Assembly (NCBI GenBank): GCA_030418545.1
Contig: QAIB01000016.1
Location: 1 to 50,995 of the forward strand
Length of the DNA stretch: 50,995 nt
Reading direction: 5' to 3'
Source of the DNA: Xenophilus aerolatus
Lineage (GTDB): Bacteria > Pseudomonadota > Gammaproteobacteria > Burkholderiales > Burkholderiaceae_C
The translations under genes and the position numbers were made by a program. Shown in pieces: positions 26,773 through 34,959 of this stretch. Under the pieces are notes generated by a model. It ran no database searches. It was not told the origin of the DNA and worked only from the letters and a program-made list of their open reading frames with translations. How positions within the stretch are numbered: position 1 is the first letter of the stretch; each line of letters opens with the position of its first letter.

Positions 26773-27759
26773 TCAGCGCACCCAGTCCACCGCGATCGGG
26801 AAGCTGAAGAAGGCGGCCACCGTGGTCCACAGGATGATGCGGGCGATGCGCCCGTTGTCGGCGCCGTAGCGCTCGGCCAGCATCGACACGTTGCTTGCGC
26901 TCGACAGCGCGGCCACCAGCACCAGTGCTGCAACGGCCGGCGCCGAGAGCGGCAGGCCCACCGCCCGCACGGCCCAGCACAGCCCCGCCACCAGCAGCGG
27001 GTGCAGCAGCAGCTTCACGAGCACCACCGACAGCACGTCCCCCAACGCCGCCCGGCGCGGCGGCCGCGCCCCGCCGGCCTGCGCGAGCAGGGCCGAACGC
27101 GCCAGGACCGCGCCGATGGTGAAGAGCGCCGCCGGCGAAGCGGCCTCGGCCAGCATGGCCACCGTCCTGTCGATCGGCCCGGGCAGGCGCCACTGCAGCG
27201 CCGAGGCCAGGGCGCCCAGCAGGATGGACCACGGCATCGGGTTGCGCAGGATGCCCGCCAGCGCCTTGCGCACCGCCTGCGCGGCGGCGCGCTCGCCGGC
27301 CGCGCCGGTGCCGGCGTCCAGGCGCGACAGCGCGATGCACAGCGACGAGGTGACCACCATGTCGAAGGCGATGGTGATCATGACCGGCCCCGCGGCCGAG
27401 GGGCCGAGGATGGCGGCCAGCAACGGCACGCCCATGAAGCCCGTGTTGGGAAAGGCCGCGACCAGCGCGCCGAAGGCCGCATCGTTCCAGCCCAGCCCGC
27501 CGCGCCGCGCCAGCCCCACCGCCAGGCCGACGACGATGAAGGCCGCGACGCCCCACACCAGGGCCACGGGGCCATCGAGCAGTTGCGCGATCGGCGTGTT
27601 GGCGCCGAAGCGGTACAGCATGCACGGCAGCGCGAAGTACAGGACGAAGGCGTTGAGCCCCGGGATCGCCTCCAGCGGCAGGATGCGCCCGCGCGCCGCG
27701 GCGTAGCCGGCCGCGATCAGCGCGAAGAAGGGAAAGGTGACGAGGAAGATGGCAAGCAC
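26773..27759 (-). CDS. AEC family transporter
   Basis: The protein has about 328 residues and ten hydrophobic helices, beginning VLAIFLVTFPFFALIAAGYAAARG, the usual opening of auxin-efflux-carrier (AEC) permeases. Family signatures are NAFVLYFALPCMLYRFG, AAFPNTGFMGVPLL with the conserved Asn-Pro-type crossover, and LPLSAPAVAALVLVAALSSASNVSMLA near the end. Bacterial members transport malate, malonate or other small carboxylates or amino acids; the substrate is not clear here. The start is chosen at GTG 27759 because it fits the family N-terminus; no clear Shine-Dalgarno is seen. The gene is divergent from rep. Confidence 0.82.
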   Translation of the reverse strand: MLAIFLVTFPFFALIAAGYAAARGRILPLEAIPGLNAFVLYFALPCMLYRFGANTPIAQLLDGPVALVWGVAAFIVVGLAVGLARRGGLGWNDAAFGALVAAFPNTGFMGVPLLAAILGPSAAGPVMITIAFDMVVTSSLCIALSRLDAGTGAAGERAAAQAVRKALAGILRNPMPWSILLGALASALQWRLPGPIDRTVAMLAEAASPAALFTIGAVLARSALLAQAGGARPPRRAALGDVLSVVLVKLLLHPLLVAGLCWAVRAVGLPLSAPAVAALVLVAALSSASNVSMLAERYGADNGRIARIILWTTVAAFFSFPIAVDWVR

Positions 27760-27922
27760 GGCGCGGGCGATTGTGCCCGGCGCGCCCAATGGCCCCTGCG
27801 CCGTGCGATGCGGCCGCACAGCGCCACCCCGCATCGCGGAAAGCGCCTTCCGTATGATTCGGCGCTTCGCTTTTCGCGGCGCCGCCCGGCCCTTCGCGCC
27901 GCCCTCCCACGCTCCCGCCTCC

Positions 27923-30013
27923 ATGTCCGGTCTCAACCTCGCCCAGCAGGACGCCGTCAACTACCTGCACGGCCCATGCCTCGTGCTCGCGGGTGCGGGG
28001 TCGGGCAAGACGCGCGTGATCACGCACAAGATCGCGCGGCTGATCCAGGCCGGGCTGGAGCCCAAGCGCATCGCGGCCATCACCTTCACGAACAAGGCCG
28101 CGGCGGAGATGCGCGAGCGGGCCAAGGGGCTGATCGGCCGCGACGCGAAGCACGTGATCGTCTGCACCTTCCACGCGCTGGGGGTGCGCATGATGCGCGA
28201 GGACGGCGGCGTACTGGGCCTCAAGCCCCAGTTCAGCATCCTCGATGCCGACGACGTGACGAAGATCCTCAAGGACGCCGGCGGCACCACCGATGCGGCC
28301 ACCGCGCGCACCTGGCAGTGGACCATCAGCAAGTGGAAGAACATGGGCCTGAACGCCGCCGAGGCCGAGGCCCAGGCGCAGGACGACAACGAGCGCGTCA
28401 CCGCCCGCATCATGGCCCGCTACGAGGAACGGCTGGCGGCCTACCAGAGCGTGGACTTCGACGACCTGATCGGCATGCCGCTGGCGCTGCTGCAGAAGTA
28501 CCCCGAGGTGCGCGAGAAGTGGCAGAAGCAGCTGGGCCACATCCTGGTGGACGAGTACCAGGACACCAACGCCACGCAGTACGAGGTGCTCAAGGCGCTG
28601 GCCGGCACGCGCGGCAGCTTCACCGCGGTGGGCGACGACGACCAGTCCATCTACGGCTGGCGCGGCGCGACGCTGGACAACCTCAAGAAGCTGCCGGTGG
28701 ACTACCCGCAGCTCAAGGTCATCAAGCTGGAGCAGAACTACCGCTCCACCAGCGCCATCCTGCGCGCGGCCAACAACGTGATCGGGCCGAACCCCAAGCT
28801 CTTTCCCAAGACGCTGTTCAGCGAACTGGGCGAGGGCGAGCCGGTGCGCGTGGTCGACTGCGACAACGAGCAGCACGAGGCCGAACGCGCGGTGGCGCGC
28901 ATCCTCGGCCTGCGCGAGACCTCGCAGCACAAGGAGTGGCGCGACTTCGCCATCCTCTACCGAGCCAACCACCAGGCGCGCGTGTTCGAGCAGGCCCTGC
29001 GCCGGGCGCAGATTCCGTACAAGGTGTCGGGCGGCCAGAGCTTCTTCGACCGCGCCGAGATCAAGGACCTGTGCGGGTGGTTTCGCCTGTGGGTCAACAA
29101 CGACGACGACCCGGCCTTCCTGCGCGCCGTGACCACGCCCAAGCGCGGCATCGGCCACACCACGCTGCAGCAACTGGGCGTGTTCGCCACGCAGTACAAG
29201 CAGAGCCTGTTCGAGGCGCTGTTCTCCAACTCGCTGCCCAGTGCCGTCGGCAAGCGCGGCATCGAGGGCCTGCACGAGTTCGGCCGCTACATCAACGACC
29301 TGGAGTACCGCGCACGCCACACCAAGGGCGCCGAGGACGCGCGCGCCTTCCTCGACACCTGGCTCAAGGAGATCGGCTACGAGCAGCACCTCTACGACGG
29401 TGAGGACAGCGAGCAGGCCGCGGCCGCGCGCTGGACCAACGTCATGGAGTTCTGCGACTGGATGGCCCAGCGCTGCGGCGGCAAGATCGCCGATGCGAGC
29501 GGCGCCGACGCGGTCGGCGAAGAGCCCAAGAGCCTGCTGGAGGTGGCCCAGACGATCTCGCTGCTGTCGACCATCAGCGAGCGCGAGCAGGACCAGAACG
29601 TGCTCACGCTGTCGACGCTGCATGCCTCCAAGGGGCTGGAGTGGCCGCACGTGCTGCTGATCGGCGTCAACGAGGGCCTGCTGCCCTTCAAGCTCGACGA
29701 CGACGAGGGCCGGCAGGAGAAGGTCAACGAGAGCGTGCTCGAGCGCCTGCAGGAAGAGCGCCGCCTCATGTACGTGGGCATCACCCGCGCGCAGCGCAGC
29801 CTGGCCGTGAGCTGGACCAAGCGCCGCAAGAAGGGCCGCGAGATGGTGCAGGCCCTGCCCAGCCGCTTCATCGCCGAGATGGCGCTGGACAAGACCACCG
29901 CCAAGGAAGATCCGCGCGCCAAGCTCAAGGCCCTGCGCGAGGAATTCGCACGCAAGGCGCAGGCCAGCGCCGCCGCCGCGGCCGCCGCGGCCGCCGCGGC
30001 CGGGACCTCATGA
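27923..30013 (+). CDS. rep: ATP-dependent DNA helicase Rep
   Basis: The 696-residue superfamily-1 helicase opens with LNLAQQDAVNYLHGPCLVLAGAGSGKTRV (Walker A at about 23-30). Later motifs are ITFTNKAAAEMRERA (Ia), LVDEYQDTNATQYE (II), GDDDQSIYGWRGA (III), LEQNYRSTSAIL (IV), TLHASKGLEWPHV (V) and RRLMYVGITRAQ (VI). Alignment from memory is closer to Rep than to UvrD. It unwinds DNA 3' to 5' and helps replication through obstacles. The C-terminus is an unusual polyalanine run (about 11 Ala) encoded by a 9-bp tandem repeat. Its TGA overlaps the ATG of the following lipoprotein gene. Confidence 0.94.
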   Translation: MSGLNLAQQDAVNYLHGPCLVLAGAGSGKTRVITHKIARLIQAGLEPKRIAAITFTNKAAAEMRERAKGLIGRDAKHVIVCTFHALGVRMMREDGGVLGLKPQFSILDADDVTKILKDAGGTTDAATARTWQWTISKWKNMGLNAAEAEAQAQDDNERVTARIMARYEERLAAYQSVDFDDLIGMPLALLQKYPEVREKWQKQLGHILVDEYQDTNATQYEVLKALAGTRGSFTAVGDDDQSIYGWRGATLDNLKKLPVDYPQLKVIKLEQNYRSTSAILRAANNVIGPNPKLFPKTLFSELGEGEPVRVVDCDNEQHEAERAVARILGLRETSQHKEWRDFAILYRANHQARVFEQALRRAQIPYKVSGGQSFFDRAEIKDLCGWFRLWVNNDDDPAFLRAVTTPKRGIGHTTLQQLGVFATQYKQSLFEALFSNSLPSAVGKRGIEGLHEFGRYINDLEYRARHTKGAEDARAFLDTWLKEIGYEQHLYDGEDSEQAAAARWTNVMEFCDWMAQRCGGKIADASGADAVGEEPKSLLEVAQTISLLSTISEREQDQNVLTLSTLHASKGLEWPHVLLIGVNEGLLPFKLDDDEGRQEKVNESVLERLQEERRLMYVGITRAQRSLAVSWTKRRKKGREMVQALPSRFIAEMALDKTTAKEDPRAKLKALREEFARKAQASAAAAAAAAAAAGTS
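29972..30002 (+). repeat. 9-bp tandem repeat at the 3' end of rep
   Basis: About 3.4 copies of GCCGCCGCG (29972-29980, 29981-29989, 29990-29998 and a partial). Each copy adds three alanines in frame, so copy-number change would alter the length of the Rep tail without breaking the frame or the overlap with the next gene. Confidence 0.8.
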
Positions 30014-30474
30014 AGACACTTGTCGCTACATTTCTGATAGCTGCCTGCGCAGGCTGTGCGGGCGCTGCGGGCCAAAATGGCATGCAGACGGACAGAGGCG
30101 CTGCGCCTACGCACACGAGCGCCGACTGCGCACGCGGCCCCGAGGCCCAGCCGGTGGACACTTTCTACGGGCGTTGGCAGGTCCGCATCGAAGGACAGCC
30201 CGACGCCACGGCGGAACTGGGCCCGCATCCCGAATACGCGGGTGTGCGCGGTCGACTGACCCGCCCCGCCGGCGTGGCCCAGCTCGCGGGCGACATCGAC
30301 GACGAGGGCATGCTCGCCCTCGATGAATCGGAGGACGGCCGGTCGATCAGCGCCACCTGGGCGCTGGCGGTGCAGCCCGACTCCTGCGGCAAGGAGTTCA
30401 AAGGAACATGGCAACACGCAGGCGACGAGGCCAAACGGCCCGTCGTGATGACCCGAATTTCGCCGGCGCCCTGA
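30010..30474 (+). CDS. Small lipoprotein, function unknown
   Basis: The 154-residue protein has an N-terminal signal MKTLVATFLIAACAGCAG with a lipobox-like LIAAC (Cys13) and a second Cys at 16. The mature part contains DTFYGRWQVRIEGQ and a later RGRLTRPAGVAQLAGDIDDEG, which suggests a small beta-rich envelope protein. I know no family name. The ATG overlaps the rep stop (ATGA), implying translational coupling. The last 67 nt overlap the pldA reading frame. The signal-peptide DNA (30023-30073) is a copy of the two-hairpin palindromic element in reverse orientation. Confidence 0.7.
   Translation: MKTLVATFLIAACAGCAGAAGQNGMQTDRGAAPTHTSADCARGPEAQPVDTFYGRWQVRIEGQPDATAELGPHPEYAGVRGRLTRPAGVAQLAGDIDDEGMLALDESEDGRSISATWALAVQPDSCGKEFKGTWQHAGDEAKRPVVMTRISPAP
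30023..30073 (-). repeat. Two-hairpin palindromic element within the lipoprotein signal peptide
   Basis: Read on the minus strand it has the same order as copies A-D: GGCCCGCAGCGC, a variable stem region, GCAGCTATC, then the partner arm GTAGCGAC. The pairing arms on the plus strand are GCTA at 30025-30028 and TAGC at 30038-30041. It encodes most of the lipoprotein signal sequence and the lipobox. Confidence 0.7.
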
Positions 30475-31661
30475 TAGGGCGTCTTTCTTCCCTGCAGCCC
30501 TGGACCGTGGCCGCCGCGGCGGCCCTGTGCGCCGCCGGTGCCCAGGCGCAAACCGCCCCCTCGGGCGAGCCTGCGAGCCCGCTGGCCGACGCGCAGCTCA
30601 CCTGGCAGCAGTGCACGCGGCTGGGCGCCGACAAGGACGCGCGCCTGGCCTGCTTCGACCGCTGGGCGCAGCAGCAGACGCTGCCCGCCGCCGCCGTGCC
30701 CGCAGCGCCCGCCGCGCTGGCCAGTGCGCAGCCGCAGGGCGCTCCGGCGGCCGGGCAGCCGGTCGATGCGAACGTGCCTGCGACGCGCGTGGTGACGGTC
30801 GACGACGAAGGCTGCCGCAACCGCCAGTACTCCACGCTGTCGCGCTTCTGGGAACTGGAGAACGGCACCGACTGCGGCACCTTCACCTTCCGCGGCTACC
30901 GGCCGCTGAACCTGTCGGTGTCCACCGCCAACCACAAGCCCGAGACGCCCACCTCGCCCTCGCCCGGCCACACCGCCGAGTCGGTGAACTACCAGGCCAA
31001 CGAGATGCGCATCGGCCTGTCGGTGCGGACCAAGCTGGCGCAGGGCATGCTGACGCAAGGCGACCCGGTGAAGAAGGATTCGCTGTGGTTCGCCTACTCG
31101 CAGCAGTCGACCTGGCAGCTCTTCAACGGCGACATCTCGCGGCCCTTCCGCACAACCGACCACGAGCCGGAGCTGATGTACGTCTACCCCACCGACGTGA
31201 AGCTGCCGGGCGGCTGGCGCTGGCGCTATGCGGGTCTGGGCATCGTGCACCAGTCGAACGGGCAGAGCCTGCCGCTGTCGCGCAGCTGGAACCGCGTGTA
31301 CCTGATGGGCGGCATGGAACTGGACAACCAGTTCGCCATCACCGCCAAGATCTGGAAGCGCATCCAAGAGAGCGCGGCCGACGACGACAACCCCGACATC
31401 ACCAACTACCTCGGCCACAGCGAGATCACCGGCAGCTGGTACGTGAACAAGGACAACACGCTGGCCGCCACCGTGCGCGGTGCCATCGGCGGCACCGGCC
31501 GCGGGTCGGTCAAGCTGGAATGGATGCGCGCCATCGGCGATCCGGCCAAGAGCAACCTGCGCTTCCACACTCAGCTCTTCCACGGGTACGGGGACACGCT
31601 GGTCGACTACAACCGCAAGCGGACGGTGTTCAGCGTGGGGGTGAGCCTGGTGGACTTCTAA
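30408..31661 (+). CDS. pldA: Outer-membrane phospholipase A
   Basis: The 417-residue protein has a signal peptide with a long basic n-region (MATRRRRGQTARR, then a hydrophobic core ending GAQAQ). An Ala/Pro-rich linker follows, and then the OMPLA beta-barrel. The catalytic triad is visible with correct spacing: His281 and Ser283 in IVHQSNGQS and Asn295 in SRSWNRVY. The barrel ends with the outer-membrane C-terminal signature VFSVGVSLVDF. It hydrolyses phospholipids in the outer leaflet when the membrane is disturbed. The start overlaps the upstream lipoprotein gene by 67 nt in another frame, with AAGGAG about 11 nt before the ATG. A strong terminator follows. Confidence 0.93.
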   Translation: MATRRRRGQTARRDDPNFAGALIGRLSSLQPWTVAAAAALCAAGAQAQTAPSGEPASPLADAQLTWQQCTRLGADKDARLACFDRWAQQQTLPAAAVPAAPAALASAQPQGAPAAGQPVDANVPATRVVTVDDEGCRNRQYSTLSRFWELENGTDCGTFTFRGYRPLNLSVSTANHKPETPTSPSPGHTAESVNYQANEMRIGLSVRTKLAQGMLTQGDPVKKDSLWFAYSQQSTWQLFNGDISRPFRTTDHEPELMYVYPTDVKLPGGWRWRYAGLGIVHQSNGQSLPLSRSWNRVYLMGGMELDNQFAITAKIWKRIQESAADDDNPDITNYLGHSEITGSWYVNKDNTLAATVRGAIGGTGRGSVKLEWMRAIGDPAKSNLRFHTQLFHGYGDTLVDYNRKRTVFSVGVSLVDF

Positions 31662-31721
31662 GGGCGGGCGCACGCGGCCCGTTGGTTGCGTGCTCCGCCT
31701 CCTCGCGTGGGCGAGGCAAGA

Positions 31722-31758
31722 GAAAAGGCCCTTGATCCGGTGACGAATCAAGGGCCTT
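31722..31758. terminator. Bidirectional terminator between pldA and tRNA-Phe
   Basis: A perfect 12-bp inverted repeat (AAGGCCCTTGAT at 31725-31736 with its complement at 31747-31758), 10-nt loop. On the minus strand it is followed by a T-rich run (TTTTCTCTT), a standard intrinsic terminator for the tRNA. On the plus strand T-richness is weaker, but it can end pldA transcripts. Confidence 0.8.
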
Positions 31759-31764
31759 GCTGTT

Positions 31765-31840
31765 TGGTGGCCTGGGGCGGAATCGAACCACCGACACGCG
31801 GATTTTCAATCCGCTGCTCTACCAACTGAGCTACCGGGCC
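31765..31840 (-). tRNA. tRNA-Phe (GAA) with encoded CCA
   Basis: The 76-nt cloverleaf starts GGCCCGGTAGCTCAG. The anticodon stem GCGGA/TCCGC encloses loop TTGAAAA, giving anticodon GAA. The TTCGATT T-loop and the terminal ACCA are encoded. The acceptor stem GGCCCGG against CCAGGCC leaves a C-A mismatch at pair 5-68 (31836 and 31773). The remaining six acceptor pairs are canonical. A terminator lies just downstream. Confidence 0.95.
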
Positions 31841-31875
31841 GTCTCGCTTCCGGGTGGAACCGAGGGAGCCTCAGA

Positions 31876-32574
31876 TTATACAGCGCTTCTGCGGCCCCTC
31901 GACAGGTCGACGCCGAGTTGCTTGAGTTTTCTGTAGAGGTGGGTGCGTTCGAGGCCGGTCTTCTCGGCCACGCGCGTCATCGAGCCGTTTTCCATCGCGA
32001 GGTGGAACTCGAAGTAGGCCTTCTCGAAACCATCGCGCGCATCGCGCAGGGGGCGGTCGAGGTCGAAGCTCTGCAGCGCCTGCGGGCCCGGGTCGACCAC
32101 CGGCACGGGGGCCAGCGCTGCGGCCATCGCACCCGGCACGCTGCCGCTGGTGACGGTGGGCGCAAAGCCGGCGGCCGGCGGCACCACGCTGGCTGCGGCG
32201 CGTCGTGCGTCCTCGCGCGCGAGGCCCTGCTCCACCGCCTTGAGCAGCTTCTGCATGGTGATGGGCTTCTCGAGGAAGGCGAAGGCGCCGATGCGCGTCG
32301 CTTCCACGGCCGTGTCGATCGTCGCGTGGCCGCTCATCATGATGACGGGCATGCTCAGCAGGTTGGCCGTGGACCATTCCTTGAGCAGCGTGACGCCGTC
32401 CGTGTCGGGCATCCAGATGTCGAGCAGCACGAGGTCGGGGCGGGCCCGCTGCCGCGCGGCACGGGCCTCGGAGGCGTTCTCCGCGAGCTCGACGTTGTGG
32501 CCTTCGTCATTGAGGATTTCGAAGAGCAGGTCTCGGATCCCCAATTCGTCGTCGACCACCAGGATGTTTGCCAT
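31876..32574 (-). CDS. NtrX-like response regulator without the sigma-54 AAA+ domain
   Basis: The 232-residue protein has an N-terminal receiver (about 3-120) with the VVDDE acidic pair and phospho-acceptor Asp52 in LVLLDIWMPDTDG. The signature Thr/Lys lies in MMSGHAT and FLEKPI. An Ala/Pro-rich linker (about 125-165) follows. A Fis-type helix-turn-helix closes the protein (about 182-222, MTRVAEKTGLERTHLYRKLKQLG). The central AAA+ domain of typical NtrX/NtrC activators is absent, so it probably acts with ordinary RNA polymerase or as a repressor, as RegA/PrrA-type regulators do. It lies 54 nt downstream of the NtrY-like kinase gene, the presumed partner. ATG 32574 fits the receiver start. Confidence 0.9.
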   Translation of the reverse strand: MANILVVDDELGIRDLLFEILNDEGHNVELAENASEARAARQRARPDLVLLDIWMPDTDGVTLLKEWSTANLLSMPVIMMSGHATIDTAVEATRIGAFAFLEKPITMQKLLKAVEQGLAREDARRAAASVVPPAAGFAPTVTSGSVPGAMAAALAPVPVVDPGPQALQSFDLDRPLRDARDGFEKAYFEFHLAMENGSMTRVAEKTGLERTHLYRKLKQLGVDLSRGRRSAV

Positions 32575-32628
32575 GAATGTTTGTGTGCTTGCTCGCGTTG
32601 AGTGATCGGTCGCCCGCACACCAGACGA

Positions 32629-34959
32629 TCAGGTGGTCGGGGCGGACGTCTTGGGTTCGTTCTTGGAGGAGTTGACAGCCCGCTCGACTGCTATCGCAAA
32701 TGATAGCGACACTTGCGCACCGGCCACAGCCCCGTCGGCGCTGCGGTTGGACAGTTCGACCCGTGCGCCGTGCTCGTCGGCGATCTTCTTGACGACCGCG
32801 AGCCCCAAGCCGGTGCCCTTGCTCTTGGTGGTCACGTAGGGCTCGAAAGCGCGCTGCAGGATATGCGGCGCAAAGCCGGAACCACTGTCCAGCACGGTGA
32901 GACGCACGCGCTGGCCCGAGTCGGCGAGGCGGGTGCGGATGATCACCGGGTGCACCGTCTCGGCGCCCGCGGCGGCCGCTTCGGTGGCGTCCTGGGCGTT
33001 TTGCAACAGGTTGTGAATTACCTGTCGAAGTTGTTGCTCGTCGCCGCGAATGGGCGGACAGCGCGGGTCCAGTTCGGCCTGCACAGGCACCTTGGCGTTC
33101 TCGGTGCCGTAGAGATGCAGCACGTCGGTGACGAGGGCGTTGAGGTCGACCGGATGCAGCTGCGCGGTGGGCAGCCGCGCATAGTCGCGGAATTCGTTGA
33201 CCAGCCGCTTCATCGCATCGACCTGGTCGACGATGGTCTTCACCGACTTCGTCAGCACCGCCTCCTCGGGCGGGGCGACCTTGCCGCTGAGCTTCATCTC
33301 CAGGCGCTCGGCCGAGAGCTGGATGGGCGTGAGCGGGTTCTTGATCTCGTGCGCGAGGCGGCGCGCCACCTCGCCCCAGGCCTGCGCGCGCTGGGCCGAG
33401 ACGATCTCCGAAATGTCGTCGAACACCAGCAGGCGCCCGGCGCCCGGCAGGCTGGCGCCGCGCGCGACGATGTTCACGGCGTTGCGCTCGACGCCGGTGC
33501 CGCTCGCATGCAGCTCGTAGGCATGCTGCCAATGGTCGAGGCCGTGCTGCGCGGCATCGACCTCGAACTCGTCGAACTGCTGCTGCACGCCCAGCGCGAA
33601 TTCCGCGAGCCCGGGCACCTCGGCCAGCGGCCGGCCCTCGTAGGCGGCCAGCGGCGCACGCAGCACGCGTGTCGCGCCCGGGTTGGTGGAGCGGATGACG
33701 CCGCCCGCATCGAGCACGATGACGCCGGAGGTGAGGTTGTCCAGGATGGTCTGCAGGTTGGCACGGGCCGCATCGACCTGCCCCATGCTCTGCTCGACGG
33801 CCGCACGCGCATCGGCGAGCTGCTGCGTCATCACCGCGAACGAGCGTGTGAGGCCGCCGAGTTCGTCACGCCCCTGCGACACCTGCGTGGGACGCAGGTC
33901 GCCGGCCGCCACCTGGCGCACGCCGTCGGCCAGCACGAGCAGCGGCCGCGCGAGCTGGTTGCCGAACAGCACCGCCAGCAGCACCGCGCCGAAGACCGCG
34001 AGGAACAGGCTGAGCGTGAGCGTGCCGATGTACATGCGCCGCAGCCCTTCGCGGGCCAGGGCGCGCTCCTGGTACTCGCGGTTGGCTTCCTGCACGGCCA
34101 GCGCGTTGGCCACCACGGCCGGCGGCAGCGCCTGCGTGATCTGCAGGAAGCGCGGCTCGCTGCTCAGGTCGAAGCCCGGCCGCGGCACCACGGCCACCGC
34201 CTTGACCAGCGCGGGCGCCGGCGCCGCGCCCGCGGCGGCACTGGCCTCCGCGGTCTCGTCCAGACCTTCGATGTGGGACACCACACGCTCGGCGCGGACC
34301 TGCCGCAGCAGCTGCGGCGAGGGCCGCTCGGGATTCAGTTCGAAGCGCGAGCTGCCGGCGCTGGCGATGAGCTGGCCGGAGGAGCTCCACAGCATGACGT
34401 TGCTCGCACCGAGCTGCTCGCGCAGGCGGTCGAGCGCCAGGCCGGCACTGGTGTCCGGCACCTGCGACAGCTGCGCCCCCGCCGCCCGCGTCTTGGCCGC
34501 GAGGTCGTCGGACAGCGAGTCGAGCGTGGCGCGCCCCAGGTTCAGGCCGGCGTCGAGTGCTCCCTCGACCTTGACGTCGAACCAGCTCTCGATGGAGCGG
34601 GCCACGAACTGGTAGGACACGGTGTAGACCAGGATGCCCGGCACCACGCCGACCAGCGCGAAGATGGCCGCCAGCTTGATCAGCAGGCGGCTGCCGAACT
34701 TGCCCTGCCGCAGGCGGCGGACGAGGCGGAACGCCACCCAGCCGATGACCAGCACCAGCAGCACGGCCACCACGACGTTGATGGTGAACAGGCGCGCGTA
34801 GTTTCGTTCGTAGAGGGCGCGGTTGTTGGTCGCCTGGGCCAGCAGGAACATCAGCACCAGGCCGATCGCCGTGACGGCGGCGGCACCGACGCCGATCGCC
34901 CAGCGCACGCCGCGCGAGCGCCGCGGTGGCGCCACCGCCGACACCGGCGGCTCGTTCAA
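32629..34959 (-). CDS. NtrY-like membrane sensor histidine kinase
   Basis: The 776-residue protein has four predicted membrane helices (about 22-42, 57-80, 92-113 and 311-333). A roughly 200-residue periplasmic region lies before the last. HAMP (about 335-385) and PAS (about 398-520) domains follow. The kinase core has H-box RRLAHEIKNPLTPIQLS with His537, an N-box near NLLQNAQDATE and G-boxes at DSGSGFAP and GTGLGLAVVKK. It should phosphorylate the NtrX-like regulator. The start is TTG 34959, overlapping the TGA of the DUF4390 gene by 4 nt, with GGAGAA about 8 nt upstream. The C-terminal codons LSFAIAV are encoded by a palindrome (32690-32707) related to the dispersed element. Confidence 0.92.
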   Translation of the reverse strand: MNEPPVSAVAPPRRSRGVRWAIGVGAAAVTAIGLVLMFLLAQATNNRALYERNYARLFTINVVVAVLLVLVIGWVAFRLVRRLRQGKFGSRLLIKLAAIFALVGVVPGILVYTVSYQFVARSIESWFDVKVEGALDAGLNLGRATLDSLSDDLAAKTRAAGAQLSQVPDTSAGLALDRLREQLGASNVMLWSSSGQLIASAGSSRFELNPERPSPQLLRQVRAERVVSHIEGLDETAEASAAAGAAPAPALVKAVAVVPRPGFDLSSEPRFLQITQALPPAVVANALAVQEANREYQERALAREGLRRMYIGTLTLSLFLAVFGAVLLAVLFGNQLARPLLVLADGVRQVAAGDLRPTQVSQGRDELGGLTRSFAVMTQQLADARAAVEQSMGQVDAARANLQTILDNLTSGVIVLDAGGVIRSTNPGATRVLRAPLAAYEGRPLAEVPGLAEFALGVQQQFDEFEVDAAQHGLDHWQHAYELHASGTGVERNAVNIVARGASLPGAGRLLVFDDISEIVSAQRAQAWGEVARRLAHEIKNPLTPIQLSAERLEMKLSGKVAPPEEAVLTKSVKTIVDQVDAMKRLVNEFRDYARLPTAQLHPVDLNALVTDVLHLYGTENAKVPVQAELDPRCPPIRGDEQQLRQVIHNLLQNAQDATEAAAAGAETVHPVIIRTRLADSGQRVRLTVLDSGSGFAPHILQRAFEPYVTTKSKGTGLGLAVVKKIADEHGARVELSNRSADGAVAGAQVSLSFAIAVERAVNSSKNEPKTSAPTT
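32690..32707. repeat. Palindromic-element hairpin inside the ntrY-like gene
   Basis: GCTATC-N6-GATAGC, a perfect 6-bp stem matching hairpin 2 of the dispersed element, in the last 30 codons of the kinase. Hairpin 1 and the GGCCGCAGCG core are not evident, so this is a partial copy or coincidence. Confidence 0.5.
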
